Part shown: positions 22,904 to 31,028 of the stretch, in pieces
How positions within the stretch are numbered: the first letter of the stretch is position 1
Layout: each line of letters starts with the position of its first letter
Source of the DNA: Oscillospiraceae bacterium
GTDB taxonomy: Bacteria > Bacillota > Clostridia > Oscillospirales > Oscillospiraceae
Direction: 5' to 3'
Length of the DNA: 64,000 bases
NCBI GenBank assembly: GCA_015068495.1
Contig: SVKL01000007.1
Span: forward strand, 1-64,000
Made by a program: the position numbers and the translations under genes
Notes under the pieces: generated by a model
Database searches by the model: none
What the model saw: only the letters and a program-made list of their open reading frames with translations
What the model was told of the DNA's origin: nothing

Positions 22904-24177
22904 TTAAGATACTGAAATTCAACGAGGTTAAGCCCGAGGAAGTATTCGCAAGGGCAGAAAACACTGTAAATGTAGAAGCAATTGTTGCGGAAATCATCGC
23001 CAATGTACGCAAAAACGGCGACAAGGCGCTGTTTGAATACTGCGAAAAGTTTGACAAAGCAAAGCTGGATAATTTGCAGGTCACTGCAGAGGAAATCCAA
23101 GAGGCTGTGTCCGCAGTAGACCCCAAATTTTTGGAAATTTTACGTCGCGCCGCAGCAAATATCCGCAAGTTCCACAGCCAGCAGGTTCGGCGCAGCTTCA
23201 TCATCAATGATGCGCCGGGCATCGTAATGGGGCAGAAAATCATTCCCATTGACAGAGCCGGTCTGTATGTGCCCGGCGGTACGGCTGCCTACCCATCCAC
23301 CGTGCTGATGGACTCCATCCCCGCCAAAATTGCCGGCTGCAAGGAAGTGGTTATGGTAACACCTCCCTCTGCCGACGGCAAAATCAACCCTGTGATTTTG
23401 GCAGCCGCCAGCATTGCAGGCATTGATAAAATCTATAAGCTGGGCGGCGCGCAGGCCATTGCCGCATTGGCATACGGTACGGAAAGCGTGCCGAAGGTGG
23501 ACAAAATTGTGGGCCCCGGCAATGCCTTTGTGGCAGAGGCAAAAAAGCAGGTATTCGGCGCTGTTTCCATCGATATGATTGCAGGTCCCAGTGAGATTCT
23601 GATCGTTGCAGACGGAAAGACCAACCCCCGCCACGCCGCCGCAGACCTGCTGAGTCAGGCAGAACACGATAAGCTGGCAAGCGCAGTGCTGGTCACCGAT
23701 TCTATAGAACTGGCTGACGCCGTGCAGTCAGAAATTGAGCAGCAAATTCCCGCGCTGCTCCGGGCAGACATCGCCCGTGTGTCCATTGACAACAACGGCA
23801 AAATCATTGTTGCCGACACCCTCTCTCAGGCCATTGACATCGCCAACGAAATTGCGCCGGAGCATTTGGAGCTTTTGGTGGACAACCCCTTCGATTACTT
23901 AGACAGCATTCGCCACGCAGGCTCCGTGTTTATGGGCCGCAACTGTCCGGAAGCACTGGGCGATTATTTAGCAGGACCCAATCATACCCTGCCCACCAGC
24001 GGTACTGCCAAATTCTCCAGCCCCCTGTCCGTGGACGATTTTGTAAAGAAAACCCAGTATACCTACTACACCGCAGATGCGCTGGCAGATGTGGCAAAGG
24101 ACGTGGCGTTTTTTGCCCGGCAAGAGGGTCTTACCGCCCACGCCAAAAGCGCAGTGATTCGGATGGAGGAAGCCTAA
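22900..24177 (+). CDS. hisD: Histidinol dehydrogenase
   Basis: A 425-residue zinc- and NAD-dependent enzyme oxidising L-histidinol to L-histidine in two steps, the last steps of the pathway. Full family length. Recognisable blocks are GLYVPGGTAAYPST, the GPGNAFVAEAKK nucleotide region, DMIAGPSEILIVAD, the zinc-site SQAEHD and the C-terminal GPNHTLPTSGTAKFSSPLSV. The start overlaps the hisZG stop by 4 bases (ATGA), indicating translational coupling. Confidence 0.96.
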   Translation: MIKILKFNEVKPEEVFARAENTVNVEAIVAEIIANVRKNGDKALFEYCEKFDKAKLDNLQVTAEEIQEAVSAVDPKFLEILRRAAANIRKFHSQQVRRSFIINDAPGIVMGQKIIPIDRAGLYVPGGTAAYPSTVLMDSIPAKIAGCKEVVMVTPPSADGKINPVILAAASIAGIDKIYKLGGAQAIAALAYGTESVPKVDKIVGPGNAFVAEAKKQVFGAVSIDMIAGPSEILIVADGKTNPRHAAADLLSQAEHDKLASAVLVTDSIELADAVQSEIEQQIPALLRADIARVSIDNNGKIIVADTLSQAIDIANEIAPEHLELLVDNPFDYLDSIRHAGSVFMGRNCPEALGDYLAGPNHTLPTSGTAKFSSPLSVDDFVKKTQYTYYTADALADVAKDVAFFARQEGLTAHAKSAVIRMEEA

Positions 24178-24178
24178 C

Positions 24179-25243
24179 GTGAGTCGTTTTTTCAGCGCAA
24201 AATATGCGAATTTAACCCCCTATACCCCCGGCGAACAGCCGAAGGATACCCAATATGTAAAACTGAACACCAATGAATCCCCGTTCCCGCCCTCTCCCAA
24301 CGCCATCCGTATGGCAGCAGAGGCGGCAGCCAATCTGCAGCTTTACTCCGACCCGGAGTGCCGGGATTTGGTGAAAAAGGCCGCAGAGGTCTTTCAGGTG
24401 GCCGAGGACGAGATTCTGTTTACCAACGGGTCTGACGAGATTCTGAACTTCGCCTTTATGGCATTCTGCGACGAAAGCCATCCGGTGGTCTTCCCGGACA
24501 TTTCCTACGGCTTTTACAAGGTGTTTGCCGCCTTGAACGGTATCCCCTATGAGGAAATTCCGCTGCGTGAGGACTTCACCATAGACCCGAAGGACTACTG
24601 CGGAATCGGCAAAACCGTTGTGATTGCCAACCCCAACGCACCCACAGGCATTGTGCTGTCCACAGAGGAGATTGAGGAAATTGTCAAAAGCAATCCGGAC
24701 AATGTGGTTATCATCGACGAAGCCTATGTAGATTTCGGCGGTGAGAGTGTCATTCCCCTCATCCACAAATACGACAATCTGCTGGTAACCGGCACATTTT
24801 CCAAATGTCGCTCTCTAGCCGGCGGCAGACTGGGCTTCGGCATCGGCTGCAAAGAGCTGATTGGGGATTTGAACACCATCAAATATTCCACCAACCCCTA
24901 TAACATAAACCGGATGACGATGGCCGCCGGCGTAGGCACACTGATGGACGAGGACTACATCCGAAAGAACTGTCAGACAATTATGCAAGTGCGTCAGTGG
25001 ACTGTGCAGCAGCTGAAAGCTCTGGGATTTGTCCTGACCGATTCCAAAGCGAATTTTATTTTTGCTATGCACCCGCAGGCAGACGGCAAGGAAATCTACC
25101 TGCGTATGAAGAAAAAAGGCGTGCTGATTCGTCATTTCGACACCCCCCGTCTGCGCCGGCATAACCGCATCACCGTGGGAAGCAAGCAGCAGATGGAAGT
25201 TTTCCTTGAAAAGCTCAACGAAGTACTGGAGGAACTGCTATGA
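24179..25243 (+). CDS. hisC: Histidinol-phosphate aminotransferase
   Basis: A 354-residue fold-type I PLP enzyme that transaminates imidazole acetol phosphate to histidinol phosphate. KLNTNESPFPPSP is the substrate-site start of the family, NPNAPTG and IIDEAYVDF are PLP-binding strands, and TFSKCRSLAGGRLG carries the Schiff-base lysine. It starts with GTG at 24179, one base after the hisD stop, with GGAGG about 8 bases upstream. It is sited mid-operon and overlaps hisB by 4 bases. Confidence 0.95.
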   Translation: MSRFFSAKYANLTPYTPGEQPKDTQYVKLNTNESPFPPSPNAIRMAAEAAANLQLYSDPECRDLVKKAAEVFQVAEDEILFTNGSDEILNFAFMAFCDESHPVVFPDISYGFYKVFAALNGIPYEEIPLREDFTIDPKDYCGIGKTVVIANPNAPTGIVLSTEEIEEIVKSNPDNVVIIDEAYVDFGGESVIPLIHKYDNLLVTGTFSKCRSLAGGRLGFGIGCKELIGDLNTIKYSTNPYNINRMTMAAGVGTLMDEDYIRKNCQTIMQVRQWTVQQLKALGFVLTDSKANFIFAMHPQADGKEIYLRMKKKGVLIRHFDTPRLRRHNRITVGSKQQMEVFLEKLNEVLEELL

Positions 25244-25827
25244 GAACCGCAAACATTGCCCGCAAAACTGCGGAAACGGACATCGCGCTTACCCTGTGTC
25301 TGGAGGGCAAGGGTGACAGCGATATTCAAACCGGCTGCGGTTTTCTGGACCATATGCTGACCCTTTTTGCCAAGCACGGCCGTTTTGATTTGACGGTCCG
25401 CTGCGTAGGCGACACCCACGTGGATTACCACCACACGGTGGAGGACGTAGGCATTTGCTTGGGCAAGGCCTTTGCCCAAGCCTTGGGAGACAAAAAAGGC
25501 ATTATCCGCTACGGCAGCATGATTCTGCCTATGGACGAAAGCGTAATGCTGTCTGCGGTGGACATCTCCGGACGGGGCGGATTTTACCCCATACTGGACA
25601 TTCCCTCTCCGAAGGTGGGAGATTTTGACACAGAGCTGTGCGCAGAATTTTGGATTGCTTTTGCAAGAGATGCAGGCCTCACCCTGCATCTGCAGCAATT
25701 GGCAGGAAGCAACTCCCACCATATTATTGAGGGCGCTTTTAAGTCCATTGCCCGCAGTATGCGTACAGCCGTCAGTATTGATACAGCTTTTGCTGACGAT
25801 ATTATGTCAACCAAAGGAGTCTTATAA
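25240..25827 (+). CDS. hisB: Imidazoleglycerol-phosphate dehydratase
   Basis: A 195-residue monofunctional HisB (dehydratase only). The duplicated fold's metal motifs are present: GCGFLDHMLTLFAKHG, DYHHTVEDVGICLG, and NSHHIIEGAFKS near the C-terminus. It makes imidazole acetol phosphate for HisC. There is no fused histidinol-phosphatase domain. ATGA overlap with hisC; its stop overlaps the hisH start by one base. Confidence 0.96.
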   Translation: MRTANIARKTAETDIALTLCLEGKGDSDIQTGCGFLDHMLTLFAKHGRFDLTVRCVGDTHVDYHHTVEDVGICLGKAFAQALGDKKGIIRYGSMILPMDESVMLSAVDISGRGGFYPILDIPSPKVGDFDTELCAEFWIAFARDAGLTLHLQQLAGSNSHHIIEGAFKSIARSMRTAVSIDTAFADDIMSTKGVL

Positions 25828-26447
25828 TGGTTGCAATCATTGATTACGGTGTAGGTAATCTCTTTTCTCTGCAAAGCTCTTTTGCTGCCATTGGCGCAGA
25901 GGTTACCGTCACCGCAGATAGAGAAGTTTTGGAAAAAGCGGACTGCATTCTTCTGCCCGGCGTAGGGGCGTTTGAAGATGCTGCCAAGAAGCTGCGCAGC
26001 ACCGGACTGGACAAAACGCTGAAAGAGCTTGCCGCCAAGGGGAAGCCCTTGATGGGCATTTGCCTTGGTATGCAGCTGCTGTTTGAAAAAAGCTACGAAT
26101 ACGGCTGCCACGAGGGATTAGGGCTGCTAAAAGGGTCTGTCCGCCCTATCGGGGACGTGATTCCTGCAGACTATAAAATCCCCCACATCGGCTGGAACGG
26201 GCTGATTCTGAAAAAGGAATCCCCGCTGATGAAATACATTCGCCCCGGGGATTGCGTGTATTTTGTACATTCCTATTATGCCGCTAACTGCGATGCATCT
26301 GTCATCGCCACGGCAGAATATGGCGCAGAGCTTACTGCTGCTGTGGCAGAGGGCAATGTGCTGGGCTGCCAGTTCCATCCGGAAAAAAGCGGTGAGGTGG
26401 GACTGAAAATTTTGAAAGCATTTGTGGAAATGGGAGAGAAAAAATGA
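25827..26447 (+). CDS. hisH: Imidazole glycerol phosphate synthase, glutaminase subunit
   Basis: A 206-residue class I glutamine amidotransferase delivering ammonia to HisF. LPGVGAFEDA forms the oxyanion strand region, GICLGMQLLFE carries the nucleophilic Cys, and CQFHPEKS the His-Glu pair. HIGWN and YFVHSYYA are HisH-specific blocks. Start ATG at 25827 (TAATG with hisB). The stop overlaps hisA by 4 bases. Confidence 0.96.
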   Translation: MVAIIDYGVGNLFSLQSSFAAIGAEVTVTADREVLEKADCILLPGVGAFEDAAKKLRSTGLDKTLKELAAKGKPLMGICLGMQLLFEKSYEYGCHEGLGLLKGSVRPIGDVIPADYKIPHIGWNGLILKKESPLMKYIRPGDCVYFVHSYYAANCDASVIATAEYGAELTAAVAEGNVLGCQFHPEKSGEVGLKILKAFVEMGEKK

Positions 26448-27157
26448 TACTTTACCCCGCAATTGACCTATACGAAGGAAAAGCAGTGCGGCTTTTCAAG
26501 GGCGACTACAACCAAATGACCGTGTATAACGAAAATCCCCTTGCAGTTGCCCAAGACTTTCTGCGCTGCGGCGCCACCCACATCCATATGGTGGATCTGC
26601 AAGGCGCCCGGGATGGCACCACCCCCAACTTAGAAACCGTGCAAAAAATCAAACAGCAAACCGGACTTTTCTGCGAGGTAGGCGGCGGCATCCGCACAAT
26701 GGAAGTTGTTGACCGGTATCTGCGTGCCGGAATTGATCGGGTGATTTTGGGAACTGCCGCAGTGACAGACCCGGACTTTTTAGCAGCAGCCTTAGCCAAA
26801 TACGGCGAAAAGATTGCTGTTGGCATTGATATCAAGGACGGGCGTGTGGCAATTAAGGGTTGGACAGAAACCTCCGATCAGAATGCCCTAAGCTTCTGCG
26901 AAAAAATGCAAAAAATCGGTGTTTCTACCGTAATTTGCACCGATATTTCCAGGGACGGCGCTATGCAGGGCACCAATCGTGAACTGTATAAAACCCTCTC
27001 GGAGAAATTCAGCCTGCAAATCATCGCCTCCGGCGGTGTTTCCTCCTTGGATGACATCCGGCATCTGGCAGTGCAAAACCTCCACGGCGCCATTATCGGC
27101 AAGGCCTACTACTCCGGCAGCTTAGATTTAGCCCAAGCAATTGAGGTGGCAAAATGA
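26444..27157 (+). CDS. hisA: ProFAR isomerase
   Basis: A 237-residue TIM barrel that isomerises N'-(5'-phosphoribosyl)-formimino-AICAR-phosphate. The start ILYPAIDLYEGKAVRL holds the catalytic Asp of strand 1. VGGGIRTME and the late ASGGVSSLDDI and GAIIGKAYY loops bind the two phosphates, and ICTDISRDGAMQGTN supplies the second catalytic Asp. ATGA overlaps on both sides. Confidence 0.96.
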   Translation: MILYPAIDLYEGKAVRLFKGDYNQMTVYNENPLAVAQDFLRCGATHIHMVDLQGARDGTTPNLETVQKIKQQTGLFCEVGGGIRTMEVVDRYLRAGIDRVILGTAAVTDPDFLAAALAKYGEKIAVGIDIKDGRVAIKGWTETSDQNALSFCEKMQKIGVSTVICTDISRDGAMQGTNRELYKTLSEKFSLQIIASGGVSSLDDIRHLAVQNLHGAIIGKAYYSGSLDLAQAIEVAK

Positions 27158-27915
27158 TAACCAAACGAATTATTCCCTGTCTGGATGTCCGGGACGGACG
27201 TGTGGTAAAGGGTGTGAATTTTGAGGGTCTGCGGGATGTGTCCTCTCCTGTGGAGCTGGGTATGTACTACAGCAGCTGCGGCGCAGACGAGCTGGTATTC
27301 TATGACATCACCGCATCTTCCGACGGACGGAAGCTGTTCACAGACATCCTGCAGGAGACCGCAAGAAAGGTGTTCATCCCTCTGACCGTTGGCGGCGGTA
27401 TCAACTCGGTAGAGGATTTTGACCGGGTGCTGAAATGCGGCGCTGACAAGGTCAGTGTCAACTCCGGCGCAATCCGCAATCCGTCTCTGATTTTTGAAGC
27501 CGCCAAGCGGTATGGCGACCAATGCGTTGTGCTATCCGTGGACGTAAAACGGGTAGACGATGTATTTCGGGTGTTTGCCAAGGGCGGACGGGAAAACACC
27601 GGCTTAGAGGCGATTTCTTGGATCAAGCAATGCGTCGAGAGCGGCGCCGGCGAGGTTGTGGTCAACTCCATCGACACCGACGGTGTCAAGGGCGGCTTCG
27701 ACCTGCCTATGCTGGCAGAGGTCTGCGATGCCGTATCCGTTCCGGTGATTGCCTCCGGCGGCGCAGGAAAAATTCAGGACTTTATCACCCTGTTCAAAAC
27801 CCTCCCCAAGGTAGATGCAGGACTTGCCGCCTCTATCTTCCATTTTGGTGAGGTACACATCGCCGACCTGAAAGAGAAAATGGAACAAGAAAATATCCCC
27901 ACAAGGAGACTGTAA
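27154..27915 (+). CDS. hisF: Imidazole glycerol phosphate synthase, cyclase subunit
   Basis: A 253-residue TIM barrel paired with HisH. It has the invariant start [39 protein letters not shown], the catalytic-Asp block [13 protein letters not shown], and ASGGAGK at the phosphate site. It releases imidazole glycerol phosphate and AICAR. Two bases separate its stop from hisIE. Confidence 0.96.
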   Translation: MITKRIIPCLDVRDGRVVKGVNFEGLRDVSSPVELGMYYSSCGADELVFYDITASSDGRKLFTDILQETARKVFIPLTVGGGINSVEDFDRVLKCGADKVSVNSGAIRNPSLIFEAAKRYGDQCVVLSVDVKRVDDVFRVFAKGGRENTGLEAISWIKQCVESGAGEVVVNSIDTDGVKGGFDLPMLAEVCDAVSVPVIASGGAGKIQDFITLFKTLPKVDAGLAASIFHFGEVHIADLKEKMEQENIPTRRL

Positions 27916-27917
27916 CT

Positions 27918-28568
27918 ATGCTGAATATTTCTGAATTGAAATTTGACGAAAAGGGTCTGATTCCCGCAATTGTGGTAGATTCCGTCACCAAAAAGGTGCT
28001 GACCCTTGCCTATATGAACAAGGAAAGTCTGGAAATTTCTATGGAAAAGGGGCTCACCTGCTTCTGGAGCCGTTCCAGAAACGCGCTGTGGCTGAAGGGT
28101 GAGACCAGCGGCAACTACCAGCACATTGTATCCATCACCGCCGACTGTGACAAGGATGCTTTGGTGGTCGTGGTGGAAAAGGACGGCCCTGCCTGCCACA
28201 CCGGTTCTGATTCCTGCTTTACAAACGGGCTTTGGGAAAGTGAAAGCCTGCAGGAATTCAGCCTGCAAGGGCTGTACGATATGCTGGTAGGCAGAAACGA
28301 AACCCGCCCCGAGGGCTCTTACACCACCTATCTTTTTGAAAAGGGCATTGACAAGATTCTGAAAAAGGTAGGCGAAGAGTGCACAGAGGTCATCATTGCC
28401 GGCAAGGCCGATGACAAAAAGGAGACTGTCTATGAGCTTGCCGACCTTGCCTATCACGCTATGGTGCTGATGGTGCAAATGGGCATCACCGTAGAGGATG
28501 TCCACAAAGAGCTCTCTTCCCGGCACATTATTGACCATAAGGTCAAGCAGGAGAAGATGACAAAATAA
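27918..28568 (+). CDS. hisI: Bifunctional PR-AMP cyclohydrolase/PR-ATP pyrophosphatase
   Basis: A 216-residue HisIE fusion. HisI (1-110) has [18 protein letters not shown] and the metal ligands in DCDKDA, and [12 protein letters not shown]. HisE (about 118-216) has [14 protein letters not shown] and the helical [13 protein letters not shown] motif of the MazG-like fold. Together they carry out steps 2 and 3 of the pathway. It is the last gene of the operon, followed by a hairpin. No histidinol-phosphate phosphatase gene is present in the operon. Confidence 0.95.
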   Translation: MLNISELKFDEKGLIPAIVVDSVTKKVLTLAYMNKESLEISMEKGLTCFWSRSRNALWLKGETSGNYQHIVSITADCDKDALVVVVEKDGPACHTGSDSCFTNGLWESESLQEFSLQGLYDMLVGRNETRPEGSYTTYLFEKGIDKILKKVGEECTEVIIAGKADDKKETVYELADLAYHAMVLMVQMGITVEDVHKELSSRHIIDHKVKQEKMTK

Positions 28569-28588
28569 TCCCGGTGAAGAAATATGCA

Positions 28589-28620
28589 GGCGGCAGGGCG
28601 TGAAATAACGCACTGCCGCC
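28589..28620 (+). terminator. Terminator-like hairpin after the his operon
   Basis: GGCGGCAG(28589-28596) and GCG pair with CGC and CTGCCGCC(28613-28620) around an 8-base loop, 20 bases after the hisI stop. It is followed only by TTGTTG, so termination may be incomplete. Confidence 0.65.
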
Positions 28621-28646
28621 TTGTTGCATAAATTCACAGACTGCTC

Positions 28647-28675
28647 TTGTTTTTTTCATATATTCTATGTAGAAT
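28647..28675 (+). promoter_or_regulatory. Promoter of the kinase gene
   Basis: TTGTTT (28647-28652), 17-bp spacer, TAGAAT (28670-28675), about 50 bases ahead of the ATG at 28727, which has GGGAGGTG as ribosome binding site. Confidence 0.6.
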
Positions 28676-28726
28676 ATTATTATATCAGCAGCTAAAGCTG
28701 CAACCGCTATAATGGGAGGTGTCTGA

Positions 28727-30424
28727 ATGGAACTGAAAATTGACGGAAAAGCGATCATTGCCCAACCCGGGCAGACCTTGCTGGAGCTGATTCGGCAGCT
28801 GGGCTTGGACAGCGACGTTTTGTCCCAAAAGCCCTTGGCGGCAAAAATCGCCGGCGAAGTATTTAATCTCAACTATATTCCGGTAAGACAGAAGGATGTC
28901 ACCCCCGAAAGGGTGTCCATTCGCCGGGCTATGGCAGCCTCCCACGGCGAGATTCACCTGCTGCGCTATACCGACGGGGTTGGAAAGGACCTTTACGCCA
29001 GAACTGCGCAATTTATCCTTTTTCTTGCCCTCCACCGGCTGTATCCCGGCGCACGGGCAAAAATGAACTGTACCGTGGGCAACTCCCTGTATATTGAGGT
29101 GCGGCGTGCAGATTTCTCCGCTGCGGCTTTGGCCGATGAGGTGCGGGCAATCGTCGCCAAAAACATCCCCCTGCTCCGTAAGCGGATACCGCTAAAGGAT
29201 GCCGTTGCGCATTTCCGCCGGGCAGGTCAGCAGGACAAGGCCAGCCTTCTTTCCCTGCGGCAAGAGGATTATTTCGATGTGTATACATACGAAGATTTTG
29301 CCGATTATCACTACGGCGAGCTTGCCCCCTCCACCGGCTATTTGCAGGTATGGGGCATTGACCCGGCAGAGGGTGGCTTTCTGTTCCGCTACCCTGACGA
29401 CAATGCCCCGGACACGCTCTCCAAAGCTGAACAGCTGCCCAATTTTATGGCGGTGTGTATGGAGGGTGAGCGCTGGTGCGAACTGATGGCGTGCGAAACC
29501 GTGGCAGATCTCAATGATCTGGTGGAAAGCGGTAAGATCCGGGAGCTGATCCGGGTGAATGAGGCGCTCCACGAAAAGCGCTATGCGCAGATTGCCGACG
29601 AGGTAATCCGCCGGGGCGCAAAAGCAGTTATGCTTGCAGGTCCCAGTTCCTCCGGCAAGACCACTTCTGCCAACCGGCTTGCCACCCAGCTCCGTGTTCA
29701 CGGCAAGCAGCCAATTCTGATGAGCCTTGACGATTACTACATCGACCGTCACCTTATCCCTCCCGGGCCGGACGGAAAACTGGATTTAGAGCATATCAAC
29801 ACCATTGATACCGCGCTTTTCCGCAAGCACCTTTCGTTGCTGCTTAGCGGGCAAGCTGTGGAGCTGCCCAGCTTTAATTTCAAAACAGGAAAACGGGAAT
29901 GGAACGGGCATAAACTGCATTTGGAAAAGGATTCCGTGGTGATTATTGAAGGTCTGCACGCCTTGAATCCTGCGCTGCTGCCCGAGGATTTGGACAACAG
30001 CTTGGTGTTCCGCCTGTATGTCAGTCCGCTGCTGCCGCTGAATCTGGATGACCACAACCGCATCCCCACCAGCCTTTTGCGTCTGCTTCGCCGCACCGTC
30101 CGCGATTACGAAACAAGAGGCGCATCGGTAGCGCAGACAATGTCTATGTGGGATTCGGTACGCAGCGGAGAAAAACGGTGGATCTTCCCATATCAGGAGA
30201 ATGCAGACACAATTTTCAACAGCTCTACCCTCTACGAACTGGCTGTCCTCAAAAAGCATATCTACCCCATTCTGCTGCAGGTTCAGCCGGAGGAAAGCTG
30301 CTACGAACAGGTGCGGAGAATCGTAAAGGTTCTCAATTATGTACGGCAGGCTGATGTGGACGATGAGATTCCACCCACCAGCCTTGTGCGGGAGTTTATC
30401 GGCGGCAACAGCTTTTATCGATAA
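28727..30424 (+). CDS. TGS/ThrRS-like uridine kinase family protein
   Basis: A 565-residue protein known from many Firmicutes. Residues 1-60 form a TGS ubiquitin-like domain and about 70-260 resemble the second additional (editing-like) domain of threonyl-tRNA synthetase, although the editing metal ligands are not all evident. Residues 285-490 are a uridine kinase/phosphoribulokinase P-loop domain with GPSSSGKTT (305-313), LDDYY (334-338) and VIIEGLHALNP. It probably phosphorylates a nucleoside; the tRNA-synthetase-like half may sense a ligand or RNA. Own promoter, strong RBS and strong terminator make it monocistronic. The exact substrate is not evident. Confidence 0.88.
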   Translation: MELKIDGKAIIAQPGQTLLELIRQLGLDSDVLSQKPLAAKIAGEVFNLNYIPVRQKDVTPERVSIRRAMAASHGEIHLLRYTDGVGKDLYARTAQFILFLALHRLYPGARAKMNCTVGNSLYIEVRRADFSAAALADEVRAIVAKNIPLLRKRIPLKDAVAHFRRAGQQDKASLLSLRQEDYFDVYTYEDFADYHYGELAPSTGYLQVWGIDPAEGGFLFRYPDDNAPDTLSKAEQLPNFMAVCMEGERWCELMACETVADLNDLVESGKIRELIRVNEALHEKRYAQIADEVIRRGAKAVMLAGPSSSGKTTSANRLATQLRVHGKQPILMSLDDYYIDRHLIPPGPDGKLDLEHINTIDTALFRKHLSLLLSGQAVELPSFNFKTGKREWNGHKLHLEKDSVVIIEGLHALNPALLPEDLDNSLVFRLYVSPLLPLNLDDHNRIPTSLLRLLRRTVRDYETRGASVAQTMSMWDSVRSGEKRWIFPYQENADTIFNSSTLYELAVLKKHIYPILLQVQPEESCYEQVRRIVKVLNYVRQADVDDEIPPTSLVREFIGGNSFYR

Positions 30425-30481
30425 GCCTTGTTCTGAAAAGGTGCCCATCCCGGTGGCTGCGAAAAGCTTGAATAACAAAAC

Positions 30482-30515
30482 ACAGCGTCTGCCTATGAAA
30501 GGCAGACGCTGTTTT
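30482..30515 (+). terminator. Terminator of the kinase gene
   Basis: A perfect 12-bp stem, ACAGCGTCTGCC (30482-30493) with GGCAGACGCTGT (30501-30512), then TTTTC, 57 bases after the stop codon. Confidence 0.88.
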
Positions 30516-30682
30516 CTTAACGAAAAAAGGCGGCATTTTTGCCACCCAACAGTATTATTTTATCATAGCCCCTCTGCCCCTGTCAATTAGAAATTGCCTG
30601 CAGAAATTATTTTCTCCCTTTTGCATTATTTACAGGCTGTTTCCCCTTTTTTCGCAGTGCTTTTTTCAGGCAATATTCCATC

Positions 30683-30711
30683 TTGCAAATCTGCAAAAAA
30701 TCCCTTATGAT
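30683..30711 (+). promoter_or_regulatory. Promoter of an intergenic RNA candidate
   Basis: TTGCAA (30683-30688), 17-bp spacer, TATGAT (30706-30711). The only features before the next plus-strand terminators are hairpins; no plus-strand ORF with a ribosome binding site follows. Confidence 0.6.
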
Positions 30712-30926
30712 ATAGACACAAGGAGTGATACAAACAACATCATTCACCCCTTGAATTCCTGTAAAAAAGGAATCCAAAGACAGGCTTCCCACCATATCCC
30801 GATGATATAAACGCTAAGAAAACAGCAAAAAAGGAATTGCACCGGGAGCAATTCAAAACCTACGGAAGCTGCGTCTAATCTGTAGAAAGTAAGAGGTTAT
30901 GTAAATGATGGAACCTGCACATTCAG

Positions 30927-30980
30927 AGAAATAACCCTCGGCTGTTACGGTGATTCAGTAACAAGTCGAGGGTTATTTCT
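30927..30980 (+). terminator. Long hairpin, first terminator of the RNA candidate
   Basis: A 14-bp outer stem, 30927-30940 with 30967-30980 (core AATAACCCTCG/CGAGGGTTATT), with an inner GTTAC/GTAAC stem, followed by TTTTAT. Confidence 0.75.
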
Positions 30981-30997
30981 TTTATAGGCTATTTTTG

Positions 30998-31020
30998 ATC
31001 GGCTGAGAAGCCGATTTTTT
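30998..31020 (+). terminator. Second plus-strand terminator
   Basis: ATCGGCT-GAGA-AGCCGAT followed by TTTTTT. The U-run is on the plus strand, so it points away from the minus-strand LRR gene that ends at 31029 and backs up the terminator at 30927-30980. Confidence 0.8.
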
Positions 31021-31028
31021 CTTTGCCA

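Larger units (their letters stand above)
30718..31020 (+). ncRNA. Putative structured small RNA
   Basis: A likely transcript of about 260-300 bases with no ORF. It would begin near 30718 behind a good promoter and end at one of two consecutive plus-strand terminators. Hairpins visible inside are AATTCCT with AGGAAT (about 30752-30775), GAATTGC with GCAATTC (about 30832-30855) and CTACGG with CTGTAG (about 30860-30887). A-rich unpaired stretches separate them, as in structured regulatory RNAs. I could not match it to a known family (6S and raiA-type RNAs are worth testing). No plus-strand gene follows, so it is not a riboswitch leader. Confidence 0.5.
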
